From Leptolyngbyaceae cyanobacterium MO_188.B28 (GTDB taxonomy: Bacteria; Cyanobacteriota; Cyanobacteriia; Phormidesmidales; Phormidesmidaceae), in contig JASJDH010000015.1 of NCBI GenBank assembly GCA_030065175.1, positions 1-38,221 of the forward strand: a stretch of 38,221 bases of DNA, in the 5' to 3' direction. Positions 8,780 through 17,185 of the stretch are shown here, one piece after another. The notes under the pieces were generated by a model. It searched no databases and was not told where the DNA came from. It was given only the letters and a program-made list of their open reading frames with translations. The position numbers were made by a program, and so were the translations under genes. Position 1 is the stretch's first letter. Each line of letters begins with the position of its first letter.

Positions 8780-8893
8780 GTGGTTGAACCTTTGCTTTCA
8801 GGTATTGTTCTTGGATTAATTCCTATCACCCTAGCTGGCTTATTTGTTGCAGCTTATCTTCAATACCGGCGCGGCAACCAGTTCACTCAGTAG
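8780..8893 (+). CDS. petG: Cytochrome b6f complex subunit V (PetG)
   Basis: A 37-residue reading frame with a GTG start encodes one membrane helix: [19 protein letters not shown], then [14 protein letters not shown]. This matches PetG, a small subunit needed for assembly of the cytochrome b6f complex in thylakoids. The start is supported by AAAAGGAG at 8765-8772. The gene stands alone, with a 279-base region upstream shared with the divergent cytochrome gene and a hairpin terminator about 130 bases downstream. Confidence 0.95.
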   Translation: MVEPLLSGIVLGLIPITLAGLFVAAYLQYRRGNQFTQ

Positions 8894-9402
8894 GACTGTC
8901 TAGAAGGACCCCAAGAGAACCATAGTCAGGGTATTCGCTGGAGTATGTCAGCCTCATGCTCCTTATTATTAAGAAGCTTGTAGCCAAATTTGGCCGGAAT
9001 TAGGTTCAGATTTTGCTTTATTTGGAGCCCTGAATCCTTTAAGGATTCAGGGCTTTGAGCTTAAGACTTATTTTGGGGCTGTCAATTTCTATGGGGCTGA
9101 ATTTTAAATTCCCCAATAGTATCCGCTTCGCTAATGCTGTTGGGGAAATATAAGTTGATAAATCCTGGTTCCCAGGCTTTGCCTACGGAACCCATCTGGA
9201 GGCAAAGCCTCCATAGCCGCTGCAATCTTGTTGTGGAGTCAGAGCCTCCCTTGGACAATCCCAGGCTCTGCCTGGGATCGAGGGTGCGAGGGGTGAATTA
9301 AGAAATATTTCGCCAGCAGCATCGCGAAGCGTAACACATCCACTTAAAGAGCTTGGTGCGTCTAAATTCATCTAAAATCTGCACTGTTTTAGGGGTGTCT
9401 AG
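8894..9402. repeat. 509-base intergenic region with a cluster of palindromic repeats
   Basis: No gene is supported here. Several hairpins are packed together: the petG terminator (9026-9054), an imperfect stem around 9101-9148 with TTCCCCAA and TTGGGGAA arms, another at about 9167-9192 (GGTTCCCAGGC), a perfect GGAGGCAAAGCCTCC at 9198-9212, and a perfect 9-bp stem with a 3-base loop at 9258-9278 (ATCCCAGGC/GCCTGGGAT). These are the kinds of short palindromes scattered through genomes of filamentous cyanobacteria. A 62-codon open frame on the minus strand (9183-9371) is made of the repeats and is not credible. Confidence 0.7.
9026..9054 (+). terminator. Hairpin terminator candidate downstream of petG
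   Basis: AGCCCTGAATCCTT pairs perfectly with AAGGATTCAGGGCT around a single central base; in practice this gives a 12-bp stem with a 5-base loop. Only a short T-run follows, so it is a probable rather than certain rho-independent terminator. Confidence 0.65.
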
Positions 9403-10665
9403 CTACTGTATTGACTTAAGCGCCAGTAAGGCAGACCCATAGGCGGCTTCAGTCTGGCGAGAAGTAACCACAGGAGTCTGCAGGTATATTCTCCGGATTG
9501 CAGTCCAGGTATCGTTCTTCGCCCCCCCTCCAGCGGTGTAAACCCGAGTTAATGGAGTTGCGCCCAAAGTCTGCAGCAGCTTATACCCAGTGGCTTCAAT
9601 TCGGGCAATTCCATCCAAAATGCCGTATAGAAAGTCAGCATCAGCGGGGGGACGCGGATCCAGTCGAGGGCTTAAGTTGGGATCGTTTATGGGGAATCGT
9701 TCTCCGGAACTGACTAACGGATAGTAGTTCAAGGGACAGGCTTGTCCAACCTGGATTTGTGCGCTGAGGGACTTGATTTCAGCGTCATCAAAGAATTGCC
9801 GGAGAACCGCTCCGCCGCTATTGGAGGCGCCGCCCACCAGCCAAAGGTCGCCTAACCGATGGCTGTAAATACCATACTCACTGTTATCGACCCGAGTTTC
9901 GCTCAACAGTTTGAGCACCAAAGTTGAGCCTAAAGAAGTGACCGCTTCTCCTGGACGGTGGGCGCCGCTAGCGAGAAAAGCGGCGATGCTGTCCGTTGTG
10001 CCGGCGCAAATCTGACAATCCTTCGGCAGATCTAATTGGTCGGCGACGGAGGCCTGCACCGGCGCAATCGGGCACCCGGGCTCAATAACCTTGGGCAATA
10101 GCCTGGATAGTTCCAGATCAATCAACCAATCCGGATAGGTAAAGTCTCCGACGTCATACCCCAGTTTTAGAGCATTGTGATAATCGCTCACCCCCAGCTG
10201 ATTGTGGAGTAAATAGCCCAACCAATCCGCCTGATGCATTAGAAAATGAGCATTCTGGGGAATTTGATCGGGGTCGCCCTCGCACCACCAAAGTAATTTC
10301 GCCAGAGTGGAGGTGGCGCTGATGACTGGATGGTCGGATGGAGCAATGGCTTTGAGGGTGCTGAGAACTGACTTGCCTCGACTATCGTTATAGAAAAGCG
10401 GGGAGACGATGGGAACTCCCTGGCGATCGCAGAGTAAAGCAGTGGCGGAGGTTCCATCAATGGCGATCGCGCCGATTTGGTCCCGAATATCCCTTGGAAT
10501 TCGCTGAATCAGAGAAAACAGGGTTTGTTTCCAAATCTCAATCCAGTTGGGATTTTCTGAGTTGGGATATTTCCGCTGCAATTGAACTTTTACGGCGCCT
10601 GCAGAGTCAATTGCGATCGCTCGAGCGCCAGACGTACCAAAATCAATGCCAAGGGAAAGAGTCAA
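9403..10665 (-). CDS. FGGY-family carbohydrate kinase (D-ribulokinase-like)
   Basis: This 420-residue cytosolic sugar kinase begins with the phosphate-1 motif LGIDFGTSGARAIAID and has the FGGY hinge and ATP motifs CAGTTDSIAAFLASGA, TSLGSTLVLKLLS and VYTAGGGAKNDTW. The length and these motifs match the short cyanobacterial/plant subgroup of FGGY kinases, some of which have been shown to phosphorylate D-ribulose rather than xylulose. It probably makes ribulose 5-phosphate from free ribulose; the substrate is inferred from the subgroup. The gene stands alone, reading away from glnA, with the palindromic repeat cluster after its 3' end. Confidence 0.85.
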   Translation of the reverse strand: MTLSLGIDFGTSGARAIAIDSAGAVKVQLQRKYPNSENPNWIEIWKQTLFSLIQRIPRDIRDQIGAIAIDGTSATALLCDRQGVPIVSPLFYNDSRGKSVLSTLKAIAPSDHPVISATSTLAKLLWWCEGDPDQIPQNAHFLMHQADWLGYLLHNQLGVSDYHNALKLGYDVGDFTYPDWLIDLELSRLLPKVIEPGCPIAPVQASVADQLDLPKDCQICAGTTDSIAAFLASGAHRPGEAVTSLGSTLVLKLLSETRVDNSEYGIYSHRLGDLWLVGGASNSGGAVLRQFFDDAEIKSLSAQIQVGQACPLNYYPLVSSGERFPINDPNLSPRLDPRPPADADFLYGILDGIARIEATGYKLLQTLGATPLTRVYTAGGGAKNDTWTAIRRIYLQTPVVTSRQTEAAYGSALLALKSIQ

Positions 10666-11412
10666 TTGAATGTCTGTCCAGCTACAATTTCATCCAGAGC
10701 AAAGTCTCAATAGCAATAGGCAAGAGCAATACTAAAAGGTTTTTTTATATTGCTCAATATTTCACAAGGAAATTGCCCTGACTTAACCTCCCTTTCCTGC
10801 AGAGAGATAGATTTGGGAGGTAAAGATTGCTCATTCCAAAGATTGAACCAAAATTACAGACCCAGCATAGACAGAGTCCATATTGAGATAAGCAGGGGGT
10901 ATCAACACCCCTAAACGCTTCATCGCCTGAGTCCTGCCTGTCCAAATATTAAAGGGGATTGGAAAGATTAAGGTTTTCGCTTCATTTTCACTTCAGTGGA
11001 TACCCCATCAGCATGGATAAATCAGATACCCAGATAGACAGGGCAAATCTCTAACATTTTTTAACTTCAAGCTGGATTGAGAAGCTGTAAAGGTTCCAGA
11101 TACGTTCAGGGCCTAGTGGCCACACTTTGTATTAACGGATACAAAATGTGCCTGTTCCTCTTTCTAGGATTATTCAGTTAAGTAAAAACCTGATGCGTCA
11201 AGCATCAAGCTTCAATTTGAGGTTGGATTGAGCGAAAACCAAAAATATCTGGAAGCAAGGGCGATAGTGCCTTCGAATAGAGTAATTTCTCTAACACTAG
11301 ATCTATTTGGTTCTGGAGAGATTAACCCTTTGGTTGTTTAGAGAAACAGCATCTGAGGAACAGTCCCCCCTTACATAAGATTTGGAAATCATTTGGAGGC
11401 AAGGAGTAATTC
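10666..11412. promoter_or_regulatory. 747-base upstream region of glnA
   Basis: This gap separates the kinase and glnA starts. It contains a 7-bp inverted repeat (ACCTCCC at 10786-10792 and GGGAGGT at 10815-10821) and the NtcA promoter given separately. The 5' untranslated leader predicted from that promoter is about 236 bases. I see no second consensus promoter and no glutamine-riboswitch core in the leader. A 63-codon open frame at 10754-10945 on the minus strand has no coding character. Confidence 0.6.
11128..11170 (+). promoter_or_regulatory. NtcA-activated promoter of glnA
   Basis: TGTATTAACGGATACA at 11128-11143 is a perfect NtcA palindrome (GTA-N8-TAC). It is followed, with 22 bases between, by TAGGAT at 11165-11170, which fits the TAN3T -10 element. 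This is the class II activator layout centred near -41.5, and it predicts a start near 11177. NtcA is the global nitrogen regulator that activates glnA under nitrogen limitation in cyanobacteria. Confidence 0.9.
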
Positions 11413-12831
11413 ATGGCGACCGCTGAAGAAATCTTGAAAAAGATTCAAGACGAAAACATTAAGGTGATCGATCTGAAGTTTATTGATATGCCTGGGATCT
11501 GGCAGCATTTGACGCTCTACCAGGATCAGATCGATGCGGACAGTTTCACGGACGGCGTAGCGTTTGACGGCTCTAGTATTCGGGGCTGGAAGGCAATTAA
11601 TGAGTCAGATATGACTATGGTCCCCGATCCAAACACCGCCTGGATCGACCCGTTCATGAAAGAGCCAACTCTAAGCATGATCTGCACCATTAAGGAGCCT
11701 CGGACGGGGGAACTCTACGATCGCTGCCCCCGCGCAATCGCCTCTAAAGCAATTGGTTATCTGAAGTCAGTTGGCATCGGCGACACCGCCTATTTTGGGC
11801 CAGAGGCTGAATTTTTTGTTTTCGACGATGTTCGTTTTGATCAAACGGAAAGCTCCAGCTACTACTACGTCGATAGCGTAGAAGGTCGTTGGAATACAGG
11901 AAGAGAAGAAGAAGGCGGCAACTTAGGCTACAAGCCCCGCTACAAAGAAGGCTACTTCCCCGTTGCGCCCACCGATACGCTGCAGGATATGCGGACCGAA
12001 ATGCTGCTAACCATGGCTGACTGTGGGGTGCCGATTGAGAAGCACCACCATGAAGTGGCGACAGGGGGGCAGTGCGAGTTGGGGATCCGATTTGCTCCCA
12101 TGATTCAAGCGGCCGATTACTTGATGACCTATAAATATTGCGTCAAGAATGTGGCCAAGAAGTATGGCCGGACGGCCACCTTTATGCCCAAGCCCTTGTT
12201 TAATGACAACGGCTCCGGTATGCATACCCACCAATCCATCTGGAATAGCGGTCAGCCCCTATTTGCAGGCGATCGCTACGCTGATTTGAGTGAAATGGCG
12301 CTGCATTATATTGGCGGTCTGCTTAAGCACGCCCCAGCGCTGTTGGCCTTCACTAACCCCACCACCAATTCCTACAAGCGGCTGGTGCCCGGTTTCGAAG
12401 CGCCGGTTAACCTGGCCTATTCCCAAGGCAACCGCTCCGCATCAGTCCGGATTCCCCTCTCCGGGAGCAACCCCAAAGCTAAGCGGCTTGAGTTCCGTTG
12501 CCCTGACGCCACCTGCAACCCCTATCTGGCGTTTGCAGCCATGCTTTGCGCTGGATTAGACGGCGTCAAAAATAAGATTGACCCCGGCTCTGCTTTGGAT
12601 GTGGACATCTACGACCTCAGCCCAGAAGAATTGGCGAAGATCCCCTCCACCCCTGGTTCTCTGCTGGACGCCCTGAAGGCGCTGGAAGCAGACCACGATT
12701 TCCTGACCGTAGGCGGTGTCTTCACCGAAGACTTCATCAATAACTGGATTGAGTACAAACTCGACAACGAGGTCAACCCCATGCGGTTACGTCCTCATCC
12801 CTACGAGTTGGCGCTCTATTACGATTGCTAA
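11413..12831 (+). CDS. glnA: Glutamine synthetase type I
   Basis: This 472-residue enzyme makes glutamine from glutamate, ammonia and ATP as a cytosolic dodecamer and is the entry of the GS-GOGAT pathway. Length and motifs are those of GlnA throughout: [54 protein letters not shown] and NRSASVRIP. The segment DIYDLSPEE keeps the Tyr at the place that is adenylylated in enterobacteria, but cyanobacteria normally control GlnA with small inactivating proteins; no gene for one is visible here. The start has the strong binding site GGAGGCAAGGAG at 11395-11406. Transcription is expected from the NtcA promoter upstream and to stop at the hairpin at 13025-13054. Confidence 0.98.
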   Translation: MATAEEILKKIQDENIKVIDLKFIDMPGIWQHLTLYQDQIDADSFTDGVAFDGSSIRGWKAINESDMTMVPDPNTAWIDPFMKEPTLSMICTIKEPRTGELYDRCPRAIASKAIGYLKSVGIGDTAYFGPEAEFFVFDDVRFDQTESSSYYYVDSVEGRWNTGREEEGGNLGYKPRYKEGYFPVAPTDTLQDMRTEMLLTMADCGVPIEKHHHEVATGGQCELGIRFAPMIQAADYLMTYKYCVKNVAKKYGRTATFMPKPLFNDNGSGMHTHQSIWNSGQPLFAGDRYADLSEMALHYIGGLLKHAPALLAFTNPTTNSYKRLVPGFEAPVNLAYSQGNRSASVRIPLSGSNPKAKRLEFRCPDATCNPYLAFAAMLCAGLDGVKNKIDPGSALDVDIYDLSPEELAKIPSTPGSLLDALKALEADHDFLTVGGVFTEDFINNWIEYKLDNEVNPMRLRPHPYELALYYDC

Positions 12832-12876
12832 TTTTTAGGCGGCGTTCAGCCGACGTATTCTGACTGGGCAAGGAGG

Positions 12877-12967
12877 CATTAGTCATGGGTCGCTGGTTAT
12901 TAGTCATAGGCGATTAGTCAAATAATCAAGACAAGTGACAGGCGACAAGTAACCAATGACCAATGAC
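12877..12967. repeat. Dispersed TTAGTCAT/ACCAATGAC repeat, copy A
   Basis: Degenerate TTAGTCAT units on the left face CAATGAC units on the right, giving an imperfect inverted repeat downstream of glnA. Bases 12944-12967 are identical to 17133-17156 (24 bases, starting GACAAGTAACCAATGACC). These belong to the short iterated repeats found between genes in many cyanobacteria. Confidence 0.75.
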
Positions 12968-13024
12968 GACTGCATTCATTCTCAGGAATAATTTCCCACT
13001 TTAAGTCGGCGATGAGGAGCTAAT

Positions 13025-13054
13025 CAAGGGCGTAGCAGTCTTGCTACGCCCTTG
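13025..13054 (+). terminator. glnA terminator
   Basis: CAAGGGCGTAGCA pairs perfectly with TGCTACGCCCTTG around a 4-base loop (13-bp stem), followed by CTATCTTTT. It lies about 190 bases after the glnA stop and is the best candidate for the end of that transcript. Confidence 0.8.
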
Positions 13055-13153
13055 AGCTATCTTTTAGTCTTAAGAGATCATGAGCAAGTTCCTGACCTTC
13101 AAAGAACCACGGTAAGGTTCATTAAGGTTCTTTACAAAAACGCAATAATCATT

Positions 13154-14020
13154 ATGACTGTTGCTTATCCTCGAAAATTTCTTAATTCCCTGAGTGCGCG
13201 TGACATTATGAAGTCGGTGGTGAGCGATCGCGAAATTCACCTCGTCACCTTGAACCGCTACCGCTACAACGAGCAACGCAGCTGCAAAGACTTAACAGAC
13301 TTAATTGAAAAACTAGACGGAAGACCTCCTGAGCTAATTCAAGATCTTTCTCGTCATGTCTCCGATGAAGCTCGCCACGCCATGTGGTTGACCGATCTAC
13401 TGGTGGATTTAGGAGCCAGTATTGGAACCCCTCCCGGAGCCTCCTATATTGATGAATTTGAGCGCCTAATCGATCAAGACAGCTACGAAAATCTTGAAGA
13501 TAGCGCGATCGCATCATTGGCGGCGATTAACATAACCGAAAAGCGAGGATGTGAATTATTCTCCGCCCATATTCACGCCCTCAAGCAGGCGCCCCAAACT
13601 GACGAAAATATTCAAATTCGCGAAACCATTGAGCGCATCTTGCCTGAAGAGACGGCGCATGTGCGCTGGGGAACTCGCTGGTTAGCCCAAATAGCCCGCA
13701 AGAGTCCTGAGCATAAGCTCAAGATTGAACAGGCAAAACAAAAATATGTGGCGATCGAGCAAGCCGCCTACGAATCTGGCATGGATATCACCCTAGGAGC
13801 GGAACTTCGTCGGGTAGGCAAACTTCTCGATATCGCTAACACGCTTCCTGTCTGGGAAAGGCCTCAGTATTTGCTAGAGCGATTACCCGCAACTCTCTTT
13901 TCTCCTGACCTTCAGCGCACCCGTATTACAGCTGCTCAACGCGCTTGGGAGCGTGACCCTCAGGCATTTACTGAAAAATTCATCCCGATGTTTTTAAAGG
14001 GATTGAATCGGGGCAAGTAA
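13154..14020 (+). CDS. Ferritin-like di-iron domain protein
   Basis: I place the start at ATG 13154 (288 aa, MTVAYPRKFLNS). The longer open frame begins at 13052, inside the glnA terminator hairpin, and its extra 34 residues look non-coding. The protein is all-helical with two ExxH-type iron motifs, DEARHAMW and EETAHVRW, on separate helices, plus a glutamate in the first helix (YRYNEQRS). That pattern fits a ferritin-like four-helix di-iron domain. The C-terminal third is helical and unassigned. Substrate or role (iron handling, oxidation, hydroxylation) is unknown. A HIP1-type GCGATCGC lies inside the gene. Expression is presumably independent of glnA because of the terminator between them. 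Confidence 0.75.
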   Translation: MTVAYPRKFLNSLSARDIMKSVVSDREIHLVTLNRYRYNEQRSCKDLTDLIEKLDGRPPELIQDLSRHVSDEARHAMWLTDLLVDLGASIGTPPGASYIDEFERLIDQDSYENLEDSAIASLAAINITEKRGCELFSAHIHALKQAPQTDENIQIRETIERILPEETAHVRWGTRWLAQIARKSPEHKLKIEQAKQKYVAIEQAAYESGMDITLGAELRRVGKLLDIANTLPVWERPQYLLERLPATLFSPDLQRTRITAAQRAWERDPQAFTEKFIPMFLKGLNRGK

Positions 14021-14024
14021 AAAA

Positions 14025-14048
14025 AACTCCGATCACGAGATCGGAGTT
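14025..14048 (-). terminator. Terminator for the repeat-protein gene
   Basis: AACTCCGATC and GATCGGAGTT form a 10-bp stem with the loop ACGA. On the minus strand the stem is followed by a run of T (A-run at 14019-14026 on the plus strand), so it is a good rho-independent terminator for the gene at 14132-14593. It may also slow transcripts of the convergent ferritin-like gene. Confidence 0.8.
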
Positions 14049-14104
14049 GAGTGCAATTGAGAACTGTGCGGAACAATACGTCAATGTTATTCAATCTAAA
14101 ATGT

Positions 14105-14142
14105 GTTAATGGCTACTTAACATGTTAATGGCTACTTAACAT
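14105..14142. repeat. Perfect 19-bp tandem duplication at a gene end
   Basis: GTTAATGGCTACTTAACAT occurs twice without a gap, at 14105-14123 and 14124-14142. The second copy overlaps the last codons and stop of the repeat-protein gene (minus strand). Confidence 0.95.
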
Positions 14143-14593
14143 CTAGATGCTGATCCCGTAGCTCATCAAAGTTGTGCTGGTTTTTGTCGAGATTTTCACG
14201 GCGCAGTTGATCGAAATCAATCTTCTGTGGCTGGAGTTCACTTAATTTGGTTTGGTTTTTGTCGAGGTTTTCACGGCGCAGTTGATCGAAGTCAACCTTC
14301 TGTAGCTGGAGTTCACTTAATTTGGTTTGGTTTTTGTCGAGGTTTTCACGGCGCAGTTGGTCGAAATCAACCTTCTGTAGCTGGAGTTCACTTAATTTAG
14401 TTTGATTTTTGTCCAGGTTTTCACGGCGCAGTTGATCGAAGTCAATCTTCTGTAGCTGGAGTTCACTTAATTTGGTTTGGTCTTTGTCGAGGTTTTCACG
14501 GCGCAGTTGATCGAAGTCTACAGCTTGACTAGCTGGAGCGGCTATTGCAGAGGCGAATAGAAAAGCCACGCCAGAAAATAGAATACGTTTCAT
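14132..14593 (-). CDS. Secreted protein of five 25-residue tandem repeats
   Basis: This 153-residue protein has a signal peptide (residues 1-24, MKRILFSGVAFLFASAIA then PASQA) and then consists only of repeats with the consensus VDFDQLRRENLDKNQTKLSE followed by LQLQK: four full 25-residue copies and a diverged fifth ending DELRDQHLDVK. The repeats are nearly identical in DNA (75-bp units), which suggests recent expansion or gene conversion. Each unit is polar, charged and predicted helical, so a coiled or solenoid structure outside the cytoplasm is likely. I do not recognise a family. It has a good AAAGGAGC-type binding site just upstream of the start (near 14601-14608) and its own terminator. 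Confidence 0.85.
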   Translation of the reverse strand: MKRILFSGVAFLFASAIAAPASQAVDFDQLRRENLDKDQTKLSELQLQKIDFDQLRRENLDKNQTKLSELQLQKVDFDQLRRENLDKNQTKLSELQLQKVDFDQLRRENLDKNQTKLSELQPQKIDFDQLRRENLDKNQHNFDELRDQHLDVK

Positions 14594-15265
14594 AAGTTTC
14601 AGCTCCTTTTAATCCTTGCAATCGAATGCTTATTAAGCAGACAATTAAAAACCTTGATTGCTTAAGGATGCATACCAGCGCTGAGCAAATTCTGATGGGA
14701 ATATTAGAGGGAGATAAATCTTCGATGAGAAAACTAAAGGGCCTAGTGTAAAATTTCCCCTACACCTTTTTGACCCCACTTTCGACAATAGGTTCCCGAA
14801 CTAGGAAACCAGTTAGATTTACTGACAAGCAGGAGATTGAATCCAGCATCGGATTCAACTTCCCTAAAAGTATGTGTATATTCCTTCTTGAAAACTTTAA
14901 CTTCACGAATCAGTATTAGTCAGTAATCTAGGATACTAACTTATTTAAAATTAGAAAATTTTTCTGAACAACCATGGCAGATTCTTTTACCCTTCAGTTA
15001 TCGCCATCGCATCCATCTGCAGAAAAACCATTGAAAAGTGCTGACAGATTTTGTCGTCAGTTGAGCATGATCCACAGCTAACGTTGGCTAGGCCTATTGC
15101 GGATTGGTCAGAACGCTAGAAAAGCCTTAGCGAAGCAGCCTTATCAGGCATTGCTTCGCTAAGGCTTCAGGGCTTCAGCATTCAAAAGATAAATTTTCCA
15201 AAATTAATAGGATGTTCCATCGAATGTTTTGGCCCGGTATCGGTGCAGCGCTTATTTGCGAGTTC
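14594..15265. other. 672-base intergenic region with hairpins, no gene
   Basis: The region upstream of the repeat-protein gene holds its promoter, which I cannot place with confidence. Two hairpins are visible: TTGAATCC/GGATTCAA near 14836-14857 and a 16-bp perfect stem at 15122-15167. A 35-codon frame at 14974-15081 starting with ATG lacks a ribosome binding site and is not called. Confidence 0.55.
15122..15167. repeat. 16-bp perfect stem-loop
   Basis: AAGCCTTAGCGAAGCA at 15122-15137 pairs with TGCTTCGCTAAGGCTT at 15152-15167 across a 14-base loop. It sits about 100 bases past the 3' end of pgm (minus strand) and could end that transcript, though no T-run follows. The GCTTCGCTAA core also occurs in the palindrome cluster at 9125-9135. 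Confidence 0.7.
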
Positions 15266-16900
<1,635 letters not shown>

Positions 16901-16979
16901 CTAGATCCTCTAACTGAAAGAGTGAGCACAAATACTTACTTCCCTTTGAGTTTAGTTTTATCAGATTGTGGGAAATTCT

Positions 16980-17159
16980 GGGTTAAGGGAATAGGTAATA
17001 AGGGAATAGATAACTTGGGAATAATAACTGCAACCGGGGATCCACTTAAGCTGGAAAGTTCCGGTTGGTTAATGCTCATTGGTCATTCGTTATTGGTCAC
17101 AAAAGCCCCATAACAAGTCACTAGTGACCAATGACAAGTAACCAATGACCAATGACCAA
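16980..17159. repeat. Iterated GGGAATA units and dispersed repeat, copy B
   Basis: GGGAATA recurs three times within 16987-17023. From 17078 an imperfect inverted repeat follows: ATTGGTCATTCGTTATTGGT on the left and ACCAATGAC units on the right. Bases 17133-17156 are identical to 12944-12967. The element ends 26 bases before the start of the STAND gene, so it may affect that gene's expression. Confidence 0.75.
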
Positions 17160-17185
17160 AGTGTTGTCTCATCCACAAGACACCT

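Noticed and set aside
11177-11412. Glutamine riboswitch (glnA RNA motif) in the glnA leader
   Set aside because: The leader lacks the conserved CGTTCA...GGAAGTAGG-type core; only a partial CGTTCA occurs upstream of the promoter at about 11103.
13052-13153. Longer N-terminus for the ferritin-like protein
   Set aside because: It would start inside the perfect glnA terminator stem, and the extra residues have no family character.
14155-14530. CRISPR-like array
   Set aside because: The 75-bp repeats are contiguous, have no spacers, and encode an in-frame repeat protein with a signal peptide.
14974-15081. 35-codon open frame before pgm's 3' end
   Set aside because: No ribosome binding site and no recognisable sequence.
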